Positions 1 to 8,349 of a stretch of 50,236 bases of DNA are shown here, one piece after another; the first letter of the stretch is position 1; each line of letters begins with the position of its first letter. Location: NCBI GenBank assembly GCA_045595795.1, contig JAZOBC010000034.1, forward strand, positions 1 through 50,236, written 5' to 3'. The notes under the pieces were generated by a model that was given only the letters and a program-made list of their open reading frames with translations, had not been told where the DNA came from and made no database searches. This DNA is from UMGS755 sp045595795. Lineage in GTDB: Bacteria > Bacillota > Clostridia > UBA1381 > UBA9506. Position numbers and translations under genes: made by a program.

Positions 1-20
1 CCTCAAGGGGAAGGCTTTCC
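1..20. repeat. Edge of a dispersed palindromic element (partial)
   Basis: The first bases read CCTCAAGGGGAAGGCTTTCC. This matches the style of the hairpin at 31188-31203 (TTCCCC-TCAA-GGGGAA) and the ends of the larger palindromic element at 30410-30552. It is probably the end of an intergenic palindromic element cut by the window edge. Only one arm is visible, so the call is an inference from similarity within the window. Confidence 0.35.
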
Positions 21-35
21 GGCAAATGACTGATA

Positions 36-98
36 CTATTTCAAAATGTCACCTAAACAATTCGCTTTGTTATAAATTTTAAGCTGATAATTATTCAT
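36..98 (-). CDS. Possible 20-residue small ORF, or the stub of a truncated gene
   Basis: A strong ribosome binding site (GGAGG, 106-110) lies 7 nt before an ATG at 98. The frame runs 20 codons to a TAG at 36-38 and encodes MNNYQLKIYNKANCLGDILK. I recognise no family. The palindromic-element remnant begins just after the stop, so this may be the 5' end of a gene destroyed by an insertion rather than a functional small protein. The good Shine-Dalgarno site is the only positive evidence; there is no clear promoter of its own. Confidence 0.25.
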   Translation of the reverse strand: MNNYQLKIYNKANCLGDILK

Positions 99-114
99 CG
101 GTTAACCTCCATTG

Positions 115-137
115 AACCACGCGACTATCGCGTGGTT
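115..137. other. Perfect 10-bp hairpin
   Basis: AACCACGCGA (115-124) and TCGCGTGGTT (128-137) form a perfect stem with a 3-nt loop. On the plus strand it is followed by TTC. On the minus strand it sits directly before the ribosome binding site of the small ORF at 36-98. It could be a weak terminator or part of a leader; the sequence does not decide. Confidence 0.5.
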
Positions 138-146
138 TTCGTTATA

Positions 147-182
147 CAAAAAGAGCAGCTTTGCGCACAACAAAGCTGCTCT
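147..182 (-). terminator. Rho-independent terminator of the SLH protein gene
   Basis: A perfect 12-bp stem (152-163 paired with 171-182, loop 164-170) is followed on the minus strand by a run of five T. It starts 9 nt after the stop codon of the SLH gene at 191. Confidence 0.85.
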
Positions 183-190
183 CTTCTAAA

Positions 191-3100
191 TTACATCGTA
201 ATCTTTTTTCTCCTTCTGCGAACGCAAAGAACGGCACCGGTGCCGCCACCAGCAACCACGACAGCTGCTGCCCCTGCAATCAGCGCAATCACACCGCCTG
301 AAAGGGGAATTTCCAAGGCCGAGGGTGACACCTCGTAAAGCAGCAAAAAGAGTCGGTATAAAATAACCGCTGCTTGCTCTCTTGTGATATCCTCACCAGG
401 ATTCAGCATGCCCCCACGATCAATCAAGCCCTCGCGCACTGCCAGTGCCACCAGGCTTTCTGCCCACTGGCTAATATTGTTCCAGTCCTCAAACGCACCA
501 GTATAGGCACCAATATCTTCAGGCAAGGTATACCCCTTTTGGTCAACCAAAGTACGGGCAGCAAGGGCCAGCATTTGTTCAACGGTGATGTTCCGGTTAC
601 CGCTGAATGTACCATCATCATAACCTTCTACAATATTTCTGTGTTCTGCCGATGCAACATAGGGATAATATTCGTTATCCGCCGGCACATCCGGGAAGCT
701 GGTGGCTAAATTCTTATCTAATGCAAAGAACATACCAACAAGAGCTTGGGTAAACTGATAACGTGTCAGCGGGTCCTGAGGCAAAAAGCGACTGTCATCT
801 AAGGTCAGATAGCCCTTTGATACCATATAGCGAATCGCTCTTTGGCTTTCTTCTGAAAGTTCTGCAATATCATCAATGGCAATGTTGTTTTCTACAACCT
901 CATACTGTCCTGAGTAAGGTGTTTCAAAAGCAATGCATCCGGCATACTCGTCATACTGTCCACCCCAGTTTGCACTGCCGTCACTGTAAGACGCCATCAC
1001 AGTGCTGAGCATGTCTGCCGCAGGCAAACCGATGATAACTGATGCAGGCAACTGCTCAATGACCGTTTCATCTTCTGTTAAAAAGTTAACGGTATATAAA
1101 TTGTCTCCTGTTTTAGAGAACTGAATGATCAGCGTTTCATATTCTTCCAGCAAAATCTCAATCTGTTGGGGCGAAAGCTGAATATAGTGTTGATTGTCTC
1201 CTAACAAAATCTGCAAATTGCAGTCTCCCAAAGCCTTTTGCATGGATTCATCCAAGGTAATCTGGCAAGGCTTTTGGTTTTTGCAGTTTTTCCACAAAAT
1301 GCGTACGATGACTGTAACGGGCTTACCCAAAGTCAAATCGTTTTCTAATAAAAATTCGTCAATATCCTCTTTAAGCTTGTGGGGTTCAAAATCCAGATTC
1401 GAGATCATTTTTTCATTCACGGTTAACCGATTGCCCTTACCCGATACCTTACTGGTGCATAAAGATATAAGGCTGTTTTCGATGAAATCTGACAGCTCCG
1501 CTAATGCCGCGTCATTGGGCTTAATGCCATCCATATTATCCAGACAGTTCTGTAAATATTTCACGATTTCCCTTGAAGATTTAAAGGAAGAAGCTTTATC
1601 CTGGTCAATGCTCATATTTGACGATGATGTGCTGACTGATACAATCTCATTGAGTTTGGCTTCGTCAGCAGGCGTCTCATGCTGCTCCGTAATCTTCCAC
1701 TGATTTTTCCCTTTGCTGCGGCTACCGCTGACCACAACACCCTGCTCATTGCCATCAACTATAATCACAACATAATATACGCTGTCAGTCAGCTGATAAA
1801 TGCCCACTATCTCACCGCCAACCTTTTTGGCTACCATTTCTGCTATTTCAGCGGCATAGGCATGCCCCTCCATCTGCACTTTGATATAATTGGTATAGGG
1901 TGAATAGGACGCCACGTATTGCTGCAACAGGCTTAAAAGTTCCTCACTGTTATGCATGGTGCTTACTTCCATAAAATCACCGTCAACCATGTCATACAGC
2001 TGATAAGCCATGGTATATTTTTCTAAATAACGCTCATAATCCTGCAATGATGTAGCTATGTCTGCACCTGCATTGGCCATATGTCCGTCAATAAACAACT
2101 CTTGATTAGACATCAGACTATTCCATTGAAACACAGCCTTATGAAAAACCTGTAGCTTTCCGTTTTCCATGGAAAGGAAAAAGGTGCCTCGTTCCTCGCC
2201 CGGGTCTATGGCCGGGCATTCAACACACAAAACAGGAACACCCTCAAAACGGCCAAAAGAATAACCGCCGTAGTTAACCATATTAACCAAAGAATGAATA
2301 TCAAATTTCTTCAAAGTACCATTCTGATACATCCAAACAACACCGGCTCTTTCTCCCACGGGCCAGGTAGCAAACAAAACAGGATAACCATCCCCTGCAA
2401 AATCCACCAGTGCCACGCGGTCGTCTGAGTTAAGCTGACTAAGCACATCAGCATAAGCCTGCGCCATTCTGCTATCCATTTTGCAAAGGGTACGGTCTCC
2501 GTAATAAGCAATTTTCTCTAAAATTGCGGCAGGCTTTGGCAGTGGCATAACAATCTCCAGGTCTTCTAAGCATTCTTCTAAGGTTTTGTATTCATTAGTT
2601 GATTCTGAAACTGCGTAAAGAAGATTGCCTGTTTCGCCTGTATAGCCGGTTTCAAAACGCAACACAACCTCAGAGCGGTTGATATCCATGCCGCCTTTTG
2701 CAAACAAGGCCTCCATCATGGCCTGATGCTCTGCCACAAGGCCACCATTTAAAGATGCCTCTGAAATCTTCTCACTCTCTGCTTTAGACAGGTTTTGCAA
2801 GGTCAATTCTTCCAGCTTGTCTCCCACCGGGAAGAGACCTCTGGTAATGACGCGGGTTGAACCCTGTTCTATATCATATGTAAGAGCAAATTTGTCTCCG
2901 TCCTGCCATACAGCCACATCAGAGTTCAAATTTGCTTTTCCTAACAATTTGAGCTTGGTATGTTGGGGGTCAAAGGAATAAACTGTAAGTTCATGGGCAA
3001 TCGGGGCAAAGGTATCGGGCTCTGATTTCTTTGTTGTTAAGCCCACAATCAATTCTTCAATGCCGTCATTGTTTAAATCCTTGCAATATGCAATGGATAC

Positions 3101-3331
3101 GCCGGTGCCGGATTGATACCGTCTGGCTAAGGTTTCATCCTTCCACGTGCGGTCCTTTCTAACACCATGCTTGTTCACCAGCTGCTGCACAATATTTTGA
3201 TAGGCAATGCGGGCGCCACCATCTTCCGGCGTTGCCGTTACGCTGTCAATGGGCAAACCCACAAGGCTAAACAAAAGCACAGCACTCAAAAACCAAGCAC
3301 CAACTCGACGAACCATTTGTTTTGTTTTCAT
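191..3331 (-). CDS. Large secreted SLH-domain protein with C-terminal membrane anchor
   Basis: The 1046-residue product starts with a signal peptide (basic MKTKQMVRR, then a hydrophobic stretch to about residue 33). The long middle region (about 40-830) has no family I can name. Residues about 840-1005 hold three S-layer homology repeats, recognisable from YQFTQALVGMF, FPDVPADNEYYPYV and ITREQAAVILYRLF. The last 35 residues are a Gly/Ala/Val-rich transmembrane segment followed by RRRRKK. SLH domains normally bind pyruvylated wall polymer, so wall binding plus a membrane anchor in one protein is unusual. The ATG at 3331 has an AAGGGG ribosome binding site. It is transcribed alone, with its own promoter and terminator, and is divergent from uvrA. 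Confidence 0.85.
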   Translation of the reverse strand: MKTKQMVRRVGAWFLSAVLLFSLVGLPIDSVTATPEDGGARIAYQNIVQQLVNKHGVRKDRTWKDETLARRYQSGTGVSIAYCKDLNNDGIEELIVGLTTKKSEPDTFAPIAHELTVYSFDPQHTKLKLLGKANLNSDVAVWQDGDKFALTYDIEQGSTRVITRGLFPVGDKLEELTLQNLSKAESEKISEASLNGGLVAEHQAMMEALFAKGGMDINRSEVVLRFETGYTGETGNLLYAVSESTNEYKTLEECLEDLEIVMPLPKPAAILEKIAYYGDRTLCKMDSRMAQAYADVLSQLNSDDRVALVDFAGDGYPVLFATWPVGERAGVVWMYQNGTLKKFDIHSLVNMVNYGGYSFGRFEGVPVLCVECPAIDPGEERGTFFLSMENGKLQVFHKAVFQWNSLMSNQELFIDGHMANAGADIATSLQDYERYLEKYTMAYQLYDMVDGDFMEVSTMHNSEELLSLLQQYVASYSPYTNYIKVQMEGHAYAAEIAEMVAKKVGGEIVGIYQLTDSVYYVVIIVDGNEQGVVVSGSRSKGKNQWKITEQHETPADEAKLNEIVSVSTSSSNMSIDQDKASSFKSSREIVKYLQNCLDNMDGIKPNDAALAELSDFIENSLISLCTSKVSGKGNRLTVNEKMISNLDFEPHKLKEDIDEFLLENDLTLGKPVTVIVRILWKNCKNQKPCQITLDESMQKALGDCNLQILLGDNQHYIQLSPQQIEILLEEYETLIIQFSKTGDNLYTVNFLTEDETVIEQLPASVIIGLPAADMLSTVMASYSDGSANWGGQYDEYAGCIAFETPYSGQYEVVENNIAIDDIAELSEESQRAIRYMVSKGYLTLDDSRFLPQDPLTRYQFTQALVGMFFALDKNLATSFPDVPADNEYYPYVASAEHRNIVEGYDDGTFSGNRNITVEQMLALAARTLVDQKGYTLPEDIGAYTGAFEDWNNISQWAESLVALAVREGLIDRGGMLNPGEDITREQAAVILYRLFLLLYEVSPSALEIPLSGGVIALIAGAAAVVVAGGGTGAVLCVRRRRKKITM

Positions 3332-3397
3332 AGGATAATCCCCTTTTCTTTTTTACATTTTTTTGGCACAAACCATGCCAAATAAACATCTTATCTT

Positions 3398-3426
3398 ATT
3401 ATACAAAAACCCGTGATAATTTTCAA
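3398..3426 (-). promoter_or_regulatory. Sigma-A-type promoter for the SLH protein gene
   Basis: Reading on the minus strand, TTGAAA (3426-3421) and TATAAT (3403-3398) are separated by 17 bp and lie about 70 nt upstream of the SLH start codon. It is back to back with the uvrA promoter. Confidence 0.75.
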
Positions 3427-3467
3427 GTGTAAAATCACTTTTTCCGGCTCTTAGAGTCAGAAATTCT

Positions 3468-3496
3468 TTGACTTTTTTATTAAAATAGGGTACAAT
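3468..3496 (+). promoter_or_regulatory. Sigma-A-type promoter for uvrA operon
   Basis: TTGACT (3468-3473) and TACAAT (3491-3496) with a 17-bp spacer lie about 40 nt before the uvrA start. No LexA-type palindrome was recognised here, so damage induction is not shown by the sequence. Confidence 0.75.
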
Positions 3497-3534
3497 ATAA
3501 AGTGGTATATCTTGATTGGAAAGGGTTTTTATAT

Positions 3535-6372
3535 ATGGCAGCAGATCGCATTTATATAAAAGGTGCAAAAGAACACAATTTAAAGAATATTGATGTCACC
3601 ATTCCAAGGGACAAGCTTGTGGTGTTTACCGGTCTTTCCGGCTCCGGCAAGTCATCTCTTGCTTTTGATACTATTTATGCCGAAGGCCAGAGACGATACA
3701 TGGAGTCTCTGTCTTCTTATGCCCGTCAGTTCTTAGGTCTCATGGAAAAACCAGATGTAGAGCTGATTGACGGTTTATCCCCTGCCATTAGCATTGACCA
3801 GAAAACCACCAGCAAAAATCCTCGTTCCACCGTGGGAACCGTAACCGAAATTTATGACTATCTTCGTTTATTATATGCACGCATTGGCGTGCCCCACTGC
3901 CCCAAATGCGGCAAAGAAATCAAAAAACAAACCATTGACCAGATTGTGGATCAGGTACTTCTGCTCCCTGAAAAAACGAAATTTCAAATTTTGGCACCGA
4001 TCATCCGCGGCAAAAAGGGTGAACACCAAAAGCTGTTTGATGATGCAAAACGAAGCGGTTTTGTCCGCGTTCGTGTTGACGGCATCATTTATGACTTATC
4101 TGAAAGTTTTTCCTTGGAAAAAAACAAAAAACACAACATTGAAATCGTTGTGGACCGCTTGGTTGCCGGGGGCGACAACAAAAAACGTTTGGCCGACTCT
4201 TTGGAAACGGCAATTTCTTTAACCGGCGGACTGGTGCTCGTCGATGTCATCGGCGGTGAGGAAATGCTGTTTTCCGAAAATTATGCCTGCGATGATTGCG
4301 GCATCAGCATGGAAGAACTGGCACCCCGTATGTTCTCCTTTAACAGTCCCTTTGGTGCCTGTCCCGACTGCGCCGGTCTTGGTGAGCAAATCAAAATTGA
4401 CCCGAAGCTTGTCATTGACTATAATAAGTCTTTAAATGATGGTGCCGTCTCTGCCATTGGTTGGGGTAACGCCGATAACACAGAAAGTGTTTCCTACATG
4501 TATTTTACGGCTCTTTCCAAGCACTATGGCTTTTCTCTCGATACCAAATTCCGTGATTTGCCCGAAGAAATTCAAAATATTCTCCTTTATGGCACTCAAG
4601 GCGAAAAGCTGGACCTTTCTTATGAACGTTCCTATGGTACAGCCACCTACCGTGCGGCATTTGAGGGAATTATTAACAACTTGGAGCGTCGGTATAATGA
4701 CACCTCCAGTGAATTTATGAAAGCTGAATATGAAAAGTTGATGACAGCCCACGACTGCCCCTCCTGCCATGGCAAACGCTTAAAGCCGGAGCCCTTGGCT
4801 GTTACCGTTGGGGGACTGAACATTTGGGAGCTGACGCAGCTTTCCATTTATGATACCTTAGAGTTTTTCCGTAACCTGACGCTTTCTGAGCGTGACGCAT
4901 CCATTGCCCGACTGATTTTGAAAGAAATCCATGCACGTCTCGGCTTTTTGGTGGATGTGGGATTGGGGTATTTAACCCTGTCTCGCGTTTCCGGCTCACT
5001 CTCCGGCGGTGAGGCACAGCGCATTCGTTTGGCAACCCAAATTGGCTCCAGCCTCATGGGTGTGCTCTATATTTTAGACGAACCCTCCATTGGCTTGCAT
5101 CAACGAGATAACGACAAGCTTTTAGAAACTTTAAAGCGGCTTCGCGACCTGGGCAACACTTTGATTGTCGTAGAACACGACGAGGACACCATGTATGCTG
5201 CTGACCACATTGTTGATATCGGCCCCGGTGCCGGTGTCCATGGCGGTTATGTGGTGGCCGAGGGCACCGTTGAAGAGATTATGGCAAATAAAAATTCCAT
5301 CACTGGTGACTATTTAAGCGGTCGGAAGTATATCCCCGTTCCCACAGAGCGGCGACCGGGAAACGGATATTTTTTGAAAGTCCATGGTGCCGCGCAAAAC
5401 AACTTAAAGAACGTGGATGTTGACATTCCCTTAGGAACTTTCTGCGCTGTGACCGGTGTTTCCGGTTCCGGCAAATCTTCTTTGGTCAATGAAATTATCT
5501 ATAAATATTTAGCAAGAGAATTAAACCGCGCCCATCTGATTCCCGGTCGTGTTGAGGAAATATCGGGTCTTGAGCATTTGGATAAAGTCATTGATATTGA
5601 CCAATCTCCTATTGGCAGAACGCCCCGCTCTAACCCCGCAACCTATACCGGTGTTTTCGGAGACATTCGTGAAATTTTCGCTGCCTCAACTGACGCTAAA
5701 ATCCGTGGCTACAAGGCCGGACGTTTCAGCTTCAACGTGAAGGGTGGCCGTTGTGAAGCCTGCAGCGGTGACGGTATTATTAAAATCGAAATGCACTTTT
5801 TGCCCGATATTTATGTTCCCTGCGAGGTTTGCAAAGGTAAGCGTTATAATCGGGAAACATTGGACGTAAAATATAAAGGAAAAAACATCCACGAGGTTTT
5901 GGAAATGACCGCAGAGGAAGCCTTGGAATTTTTCAAACACGTACCCAAGATTCAGCGTAAGATGCAAACCCTGTGCGATGTAGGTCTTTCCTATGTCAAA
6001 ATCGGTCAGCCCTCTACCCAGCTTTCCGGCGGTGAGGCACAACGCGTGAAGCTTTCGACAGAGCTTTCAAAGCGCAGCACAGGAAAAACCATTTATATTT
6101 TAGACGAACCCACCACCGGTCTCCACACTGCCGATGTGCACAAGCTTTTGGAAGTACTCCAGCGTTTAGTTGATGCCGGCAATACTGTTCTGGTGATTGA
6201 GCACAATTTAGACGTGATTAAAACCGCAGATTATATCATTGATTTAGGCCCCGAAGGTGGCGACGCAGGTGGTCAGATTGTGGCAACCGGCACCCCGGAA
6301 GAAATTTGCGCCTGCAAAGAGTCTTACACGGGTCAATATTTGAAAAGAGCATTAGAGCAAGGAAAGAAATAA
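3535..6372 (+). CDS. uvrA: Excinuclease ABC subunit A (UvrA)
   Basis: DNA damage recognition ATPase of nucleotide excision repair, which loads UvrB at lesions. The 945-residue length is normal. It has two ABC modules: Walker A motifs GLSGSGKSS and GVSGSGKSS and signature motifs LSGGEAQRI and LSGGEAQRV. Zinc-binding cysteine sets are visible (HCPKCGKEI; CDDCG with CPDCAGLG; CEACSGDG with CEVCKGKR). The ATG at 3535 is preferred over the one at 3502 because GGAAAGGG lies about 9 nt upstream and the protein then begins MAADRIYIKGAKEHN, as UvrA proteins do. uvrB, usually just upstream, is not in this window. It is the first gene of a run that continues into ispD 9 nt after the stop. Confidence 0.98.
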   Translation: MAADRIYIKGAKEHNLKNIDVTIPRDKLVVFTGLSGSGKSSLAFDTIYAEGQRRYMESLSSYARQFLGLMEKPDVELIDGLSPAISIDQKTTSKNPRSTVGTVTEIYDYLRLLYARIGVPHCPKCGKEIKKQTIDQIVDQVLLLPEKTKFQILAPIIRGKKGEHQKLFDDAKRSGFVRVRVDGIIYDLSESFSLEKNKKHNIEIVVDRLVAGGDNKKRLADSLETAISLTGGLVLVDVIGGEEMLFSENYACDDCGISMEELAPRMFSFNSPFGACPDCAGLGEQIKIDPKLVIDYNKSLNDGAVSAIGWGNADNTESVSYMYFTALSKHYGFSLDTKFRDLPEEIQNILLYGTQGEKLDLSYERSYGTATYRAAFEGIINNLERRYNDTSSEFMKAEYEKLMTAHDCPSCHGKRLKPEPLAVTVGGLNIWELTQLSIYDTLEFFRNLTLSERDASIARLILKEIHARLGFLVDVGLGYLTLSRVSGSLSGGEAQRIRLATQIGSSLMGVLYILDEPSIGLHQRDNDKLLETLKRLRDLGNTLIVVEHDEDTMYAADHIVDIGPGAGVHGGYVVAEGTVEEIMANKNSITGDYLSGRKYIPVPTERRPGNGYFLKVHGAAQNNLKNVDVDIPLGTFCAVTGVSGSGKSSLVNEIIYKYLARELNRAHLIPGRVEEISGLEHLDKVIDIDQSPIGRTPRSNPATYTGVFGDIREIFAASTDAKIRGYKAGRFSFNVKGGRCEACSGDGIIKIEMHFLPDIYVPCEVCKGKRYNRETLDVKYKGKNIHEVLEMTAEEALEFFKHVPKIQRKMQTLCDVGLSYVKIGQPSTQLSGGEAQRVKLSTELSKRSTGKTIYILDEPTTGLHTADVHKLLEVLQRLVDAGNTVLVIEHNLDVIKTADYIIDLGPEGGDAGGQIVATGTPEEICACKESYTGQYLKRALEQGKK

Positions 6373-6381
6373 GGTGAGTAT

Positions 6382-7089
6382 ATGAAGCACAAGGGCAAGG
6401 AGTCCCCTTTTGTTAGTTGTATTGTTGCTGCTGCCGGCAAAGGCAGTCGCATGCAATCAGACCTGAATAAAATCTTTTTGGAATATGGTGGCATGCCGGT
6501 GCTGGCGCATACGTTACTTGCGCTGCAACGCTGTTCCTTCATTCATGAAATCGTTGTGGTAACTTCTGAATGCGATATTCTAGGCTGCAGCGATATCGTG
6601 GCAGAATTTGATATTACCAAGGTGAAAACCATTACCATAGGCGGCGCAGAGCGTCAGGATTCTGTTCGCAACGCCCTGCAGGAGGTATCTTCATGCGCCG
6701 ATATTGTCTTGATTCACGATGCCGCCCGTTCACTGATTACAGAAACCGTGATTCAAAACGTGGTGGACGGCGTTATAGAGTGCGGTGCTGCCGCACCGGG
6801 CGTCCCCTGCAAAAACACCTTAAAGCAACGGGATGAAAGCGGCATGATTTGCGGCACACCCGACCGCAGCATGCTCTATGAAATACAAACACCCCAAGGC
6901 TTTCAGCGCGATTTAATTTTGCAAGCACACACACACGCACACCAAAACAACATCAGCGGAACCGATGATTGCTTTTTGGTGGAACAACTGGGGCACAGAG
7001 TTAAAATTGCCGAAGGTGATTACCGCAACATTAAAATCACCACGCCGGAGGATTTGCTCATTGCTGAGATTTTCTCCACAGAGGACTGA
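6382..7089 (+). CDS. ispD: 2-C-methyl-D-erythritol 4-phosphate cytidylyltransferase
   Basis: Third step of the MEP isoprenoid pathway: transfers CMP from CTP to methylerythritol phosphate. The 235-residue length fits IspD. The nucleotide-binding start IVAAAGKGSRMQSD is clear, followed by GGAERQDSVRNAL, VLIHDAARSLI and the C-terminal GTDDCFLVEQLG and ITTPEDLLIAE, all typical of the family. It starts 9 nt after uvrA and is followed 36 nt later by ispF, the next-but-one enzyme of the pathway, so the two are probably co-transcribed. Confidence 0.96.
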   Translation: MKHKGKESPFVSCIVAAAGKGSRMQSDLNKIFLEYGGMPVLAHTLLALQRCSFIHEIVVVTSECDILGCSDIVAEFDITKVKTITIGGAERQDSVRNALQEVSSCADIVLIHDAARSLITETVIQNVVDGVIECGAAAPGVPCKNTLKQRDESGMICGTPDRSMLYEIQTPQGFQRDLILQAHTHAHQNNISGTDDCFLVEQLGHRVKIAEGDYRNIKITTPEDLLIAEIFSTED

Positions 7090-7125
7090 ATAACAGAATT
7101 TTTTACATACCAAGGAGGAACTACC

Positions 7126-7611
7126 ATGTTTGACTTACGAATTGGACACGGCTACGATGCACACCGCTTTTGCGAAGGACGTCCCCTGATATTGGGTGGC
7201 GTTTCCGTTCCCCACACACATGGTCTTGCAGGGCACTCCGATGCTGATGTGCTGCTGCACGCTTTGATGGATGCCATGCTGGGTGCCGCTGCATTAGGAG
7301 ATATCGGTAAGCACTTTCCCGATACTGACGAGGCCTTTCGCGGCATCAGCAGCTTGGAACTTTTGGCTAAAACCAATAAACTCATTAAAGAACAGGGCTA
7401 CACCCTGCATAATGCCGATATCACCATCATTGCACAGGAGCCAAAGCTCGCTCCTTATATTGACGGCATGCGTCAGCGAATTGCAAAGCTGTTAAACAAG
7501 CACTTGTCTTCTATTTCCGTCAAAGCAACCACCACAGAACACATGGGGTTTGAAGGGCGCTCGGAGGGCATTAGCTGTCATGCTGTTTGTCTTTTGAAAA
7601 ATTTAGAGTAG
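7126..7611 (+). CDS. ispF: 2-C-methyl-D-erythritol 2,4-cyclodiphosphate synthase
   Basis: Fifth MEP step: cyclises CDP-ME 2-phosphate to MEcPP with release of CMP; trimeric and metal dependent. The 161-residue protein has the metal-site motif GHGYDAHRF near the N-terminus, GHSDADVLLHALMDAMLGA and LGDIGKHFPDTD, and the C-terminal ATTTEHMGFEGRSEGI. AAGGAGG lies just before the ATG. Separate ispD and ispF genes side by side are common in Bacillota. Confidence 0.97.
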   Translation: MFDLRIGHGYDAHRFCEGRPLILGGVSVPHTHGLAGHSDADVLLHALMDAMLGAAALGDIGKHFPDTDEAFRGISSLELLAKTNKLIKEQGYTLHNADITIIAQEPKLAPYIDGMRQRIAKLLNKHLSSISVKATTTEHMGFEGRSEGISCHAVCLLKNLE

Positions 7612-7614
7612 TTC

Positions 7615-7643
7615 TTGCTATTTAAGCGTTTATTTGATATAAT
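7615..7643 (+). promoter_or_regulatory. Probable internal promoter before cysE
   Basis: TTGCTA (7615-7620) and TATAAT (7638-7643) with a 17-bp spacer lie between ispF and cysE. This would allow the cysteine genes to be expressed apart from uvrA-ispDF. The -35 box is weak, the -10 perfect. Confidence 0.55.
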
Positions 7644-7679
7644 GTATAAGATATAGAATGTGCTAAGGAGGATTTGCCT

Positions 7680-8324
7680 TTGTTTTCCCGTATGAGAAGC
7701 GACATTAGAGCCATCAGGGAACGCGACCCTGCCGCCAGAAGCTCGCTGGAGGTTTTTTTGCTGTACTCCGGTTTTCATGCGCTGTGTTGGCATCGTTTGG
7801 CACATTGGTTATATCGAAAGCGTCGTTTTGCACTGGCGCGTTTCATATCTCAAACCAACCGATTTTTCACCGGTATTGAAATTCATCCGGGCGCAACCAT
7901 CGGAACAGGGTTGTTCATTGACCATGGTATGGGCGTGGTGATTGGCGAAACCACCGAAATTGGTGATAACTGCACAATTTATCAGGGGGTTACCTTAGGC
8001 GGTACCGGTAAAGAAACCGGCAAGCGTCACCCTACCTTGGGCAACAATGTGATGGTGGGCAGCGGCGCCAAGGTGTTAGGCCCCATAAAGGTGGGCGATA
8101 ATTCCAAAATTGCCGCCGGTGCTGTTGTTTTGATTGAAGTGCCGCCGAATTCCACTTGCGTGGGTGTTCCGGCGCGTATCGTCAAAATTAACCACAAGCG
8201 CGTCAGCGACTTAGACCAGGTACACATTCCTGACCCTGTGTCTCAGGAGCTTTGTCGCTTGCAGGCACAGCTTGACCGTTTAGAAAAAAAACTAATGGAA
8301 GATAGTTCTTCCTCCGAACAATAA
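7680..8324 (+). CDS. cysE: Serine O-acetyltransferase
   Basis: Makes O-acetylserine from serine and acetyl-CoA, the first committed step to cysteine. An N-terminal helical part (about 1-65, with HALCWHRLAHWLY) is followed by a left-handed beta-helix of hexapeptide repeats (IHPGATIGTGLFIDHGMGVVIG onward). The catalytic region GVTLGGTGKETGKRHP is intact. The start is chosen as TTG at 7680: AAGGAGG (7665-7671) is 8 nt upstream, whereas TTG 7674 is too close and ATG 7692 too far, and the protein then begins MFSRMRSDI as relatives do. Its product feeds CysK, encoded here at 36.7 kb. It is followed by cysS, as in Bacillus. Confidence 0.95.
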   Translation: MFSRMRSDIRAIRERDPAARSSLEVFLLYSGFHALCWHRLAHWLYRKRRFALARFISQTNRFFTGIEIHPGATIGTGLFIDHGMGVVIGETTEIGDNCTIYQGVTLGGTGKETGKRHPTLGNNVMVGSGAKVLGPIKVGDNSKIAAGAVVLIEVPPNSTCVGVPARIVKINHKRVSDLDQVHIPDPVSQELCRLQAQLDRLEKKLMEDSSSSEQ

Positions 8325-8349
8325 ATTCGCATAAAAGGATGATCGCTTT

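Noticed and set aside
3427..3534. LexA box in the uvrA control region
   Set aside because: No palindrome of the GAAC-GTTC kind is present between the two promoters.
8325..8349. T-box riboswitch before cysS
   Set aside because: Only 25 nt separate cysE and cysS, and the region before cysE (7612-7679) has no room for or sign of a T-box.
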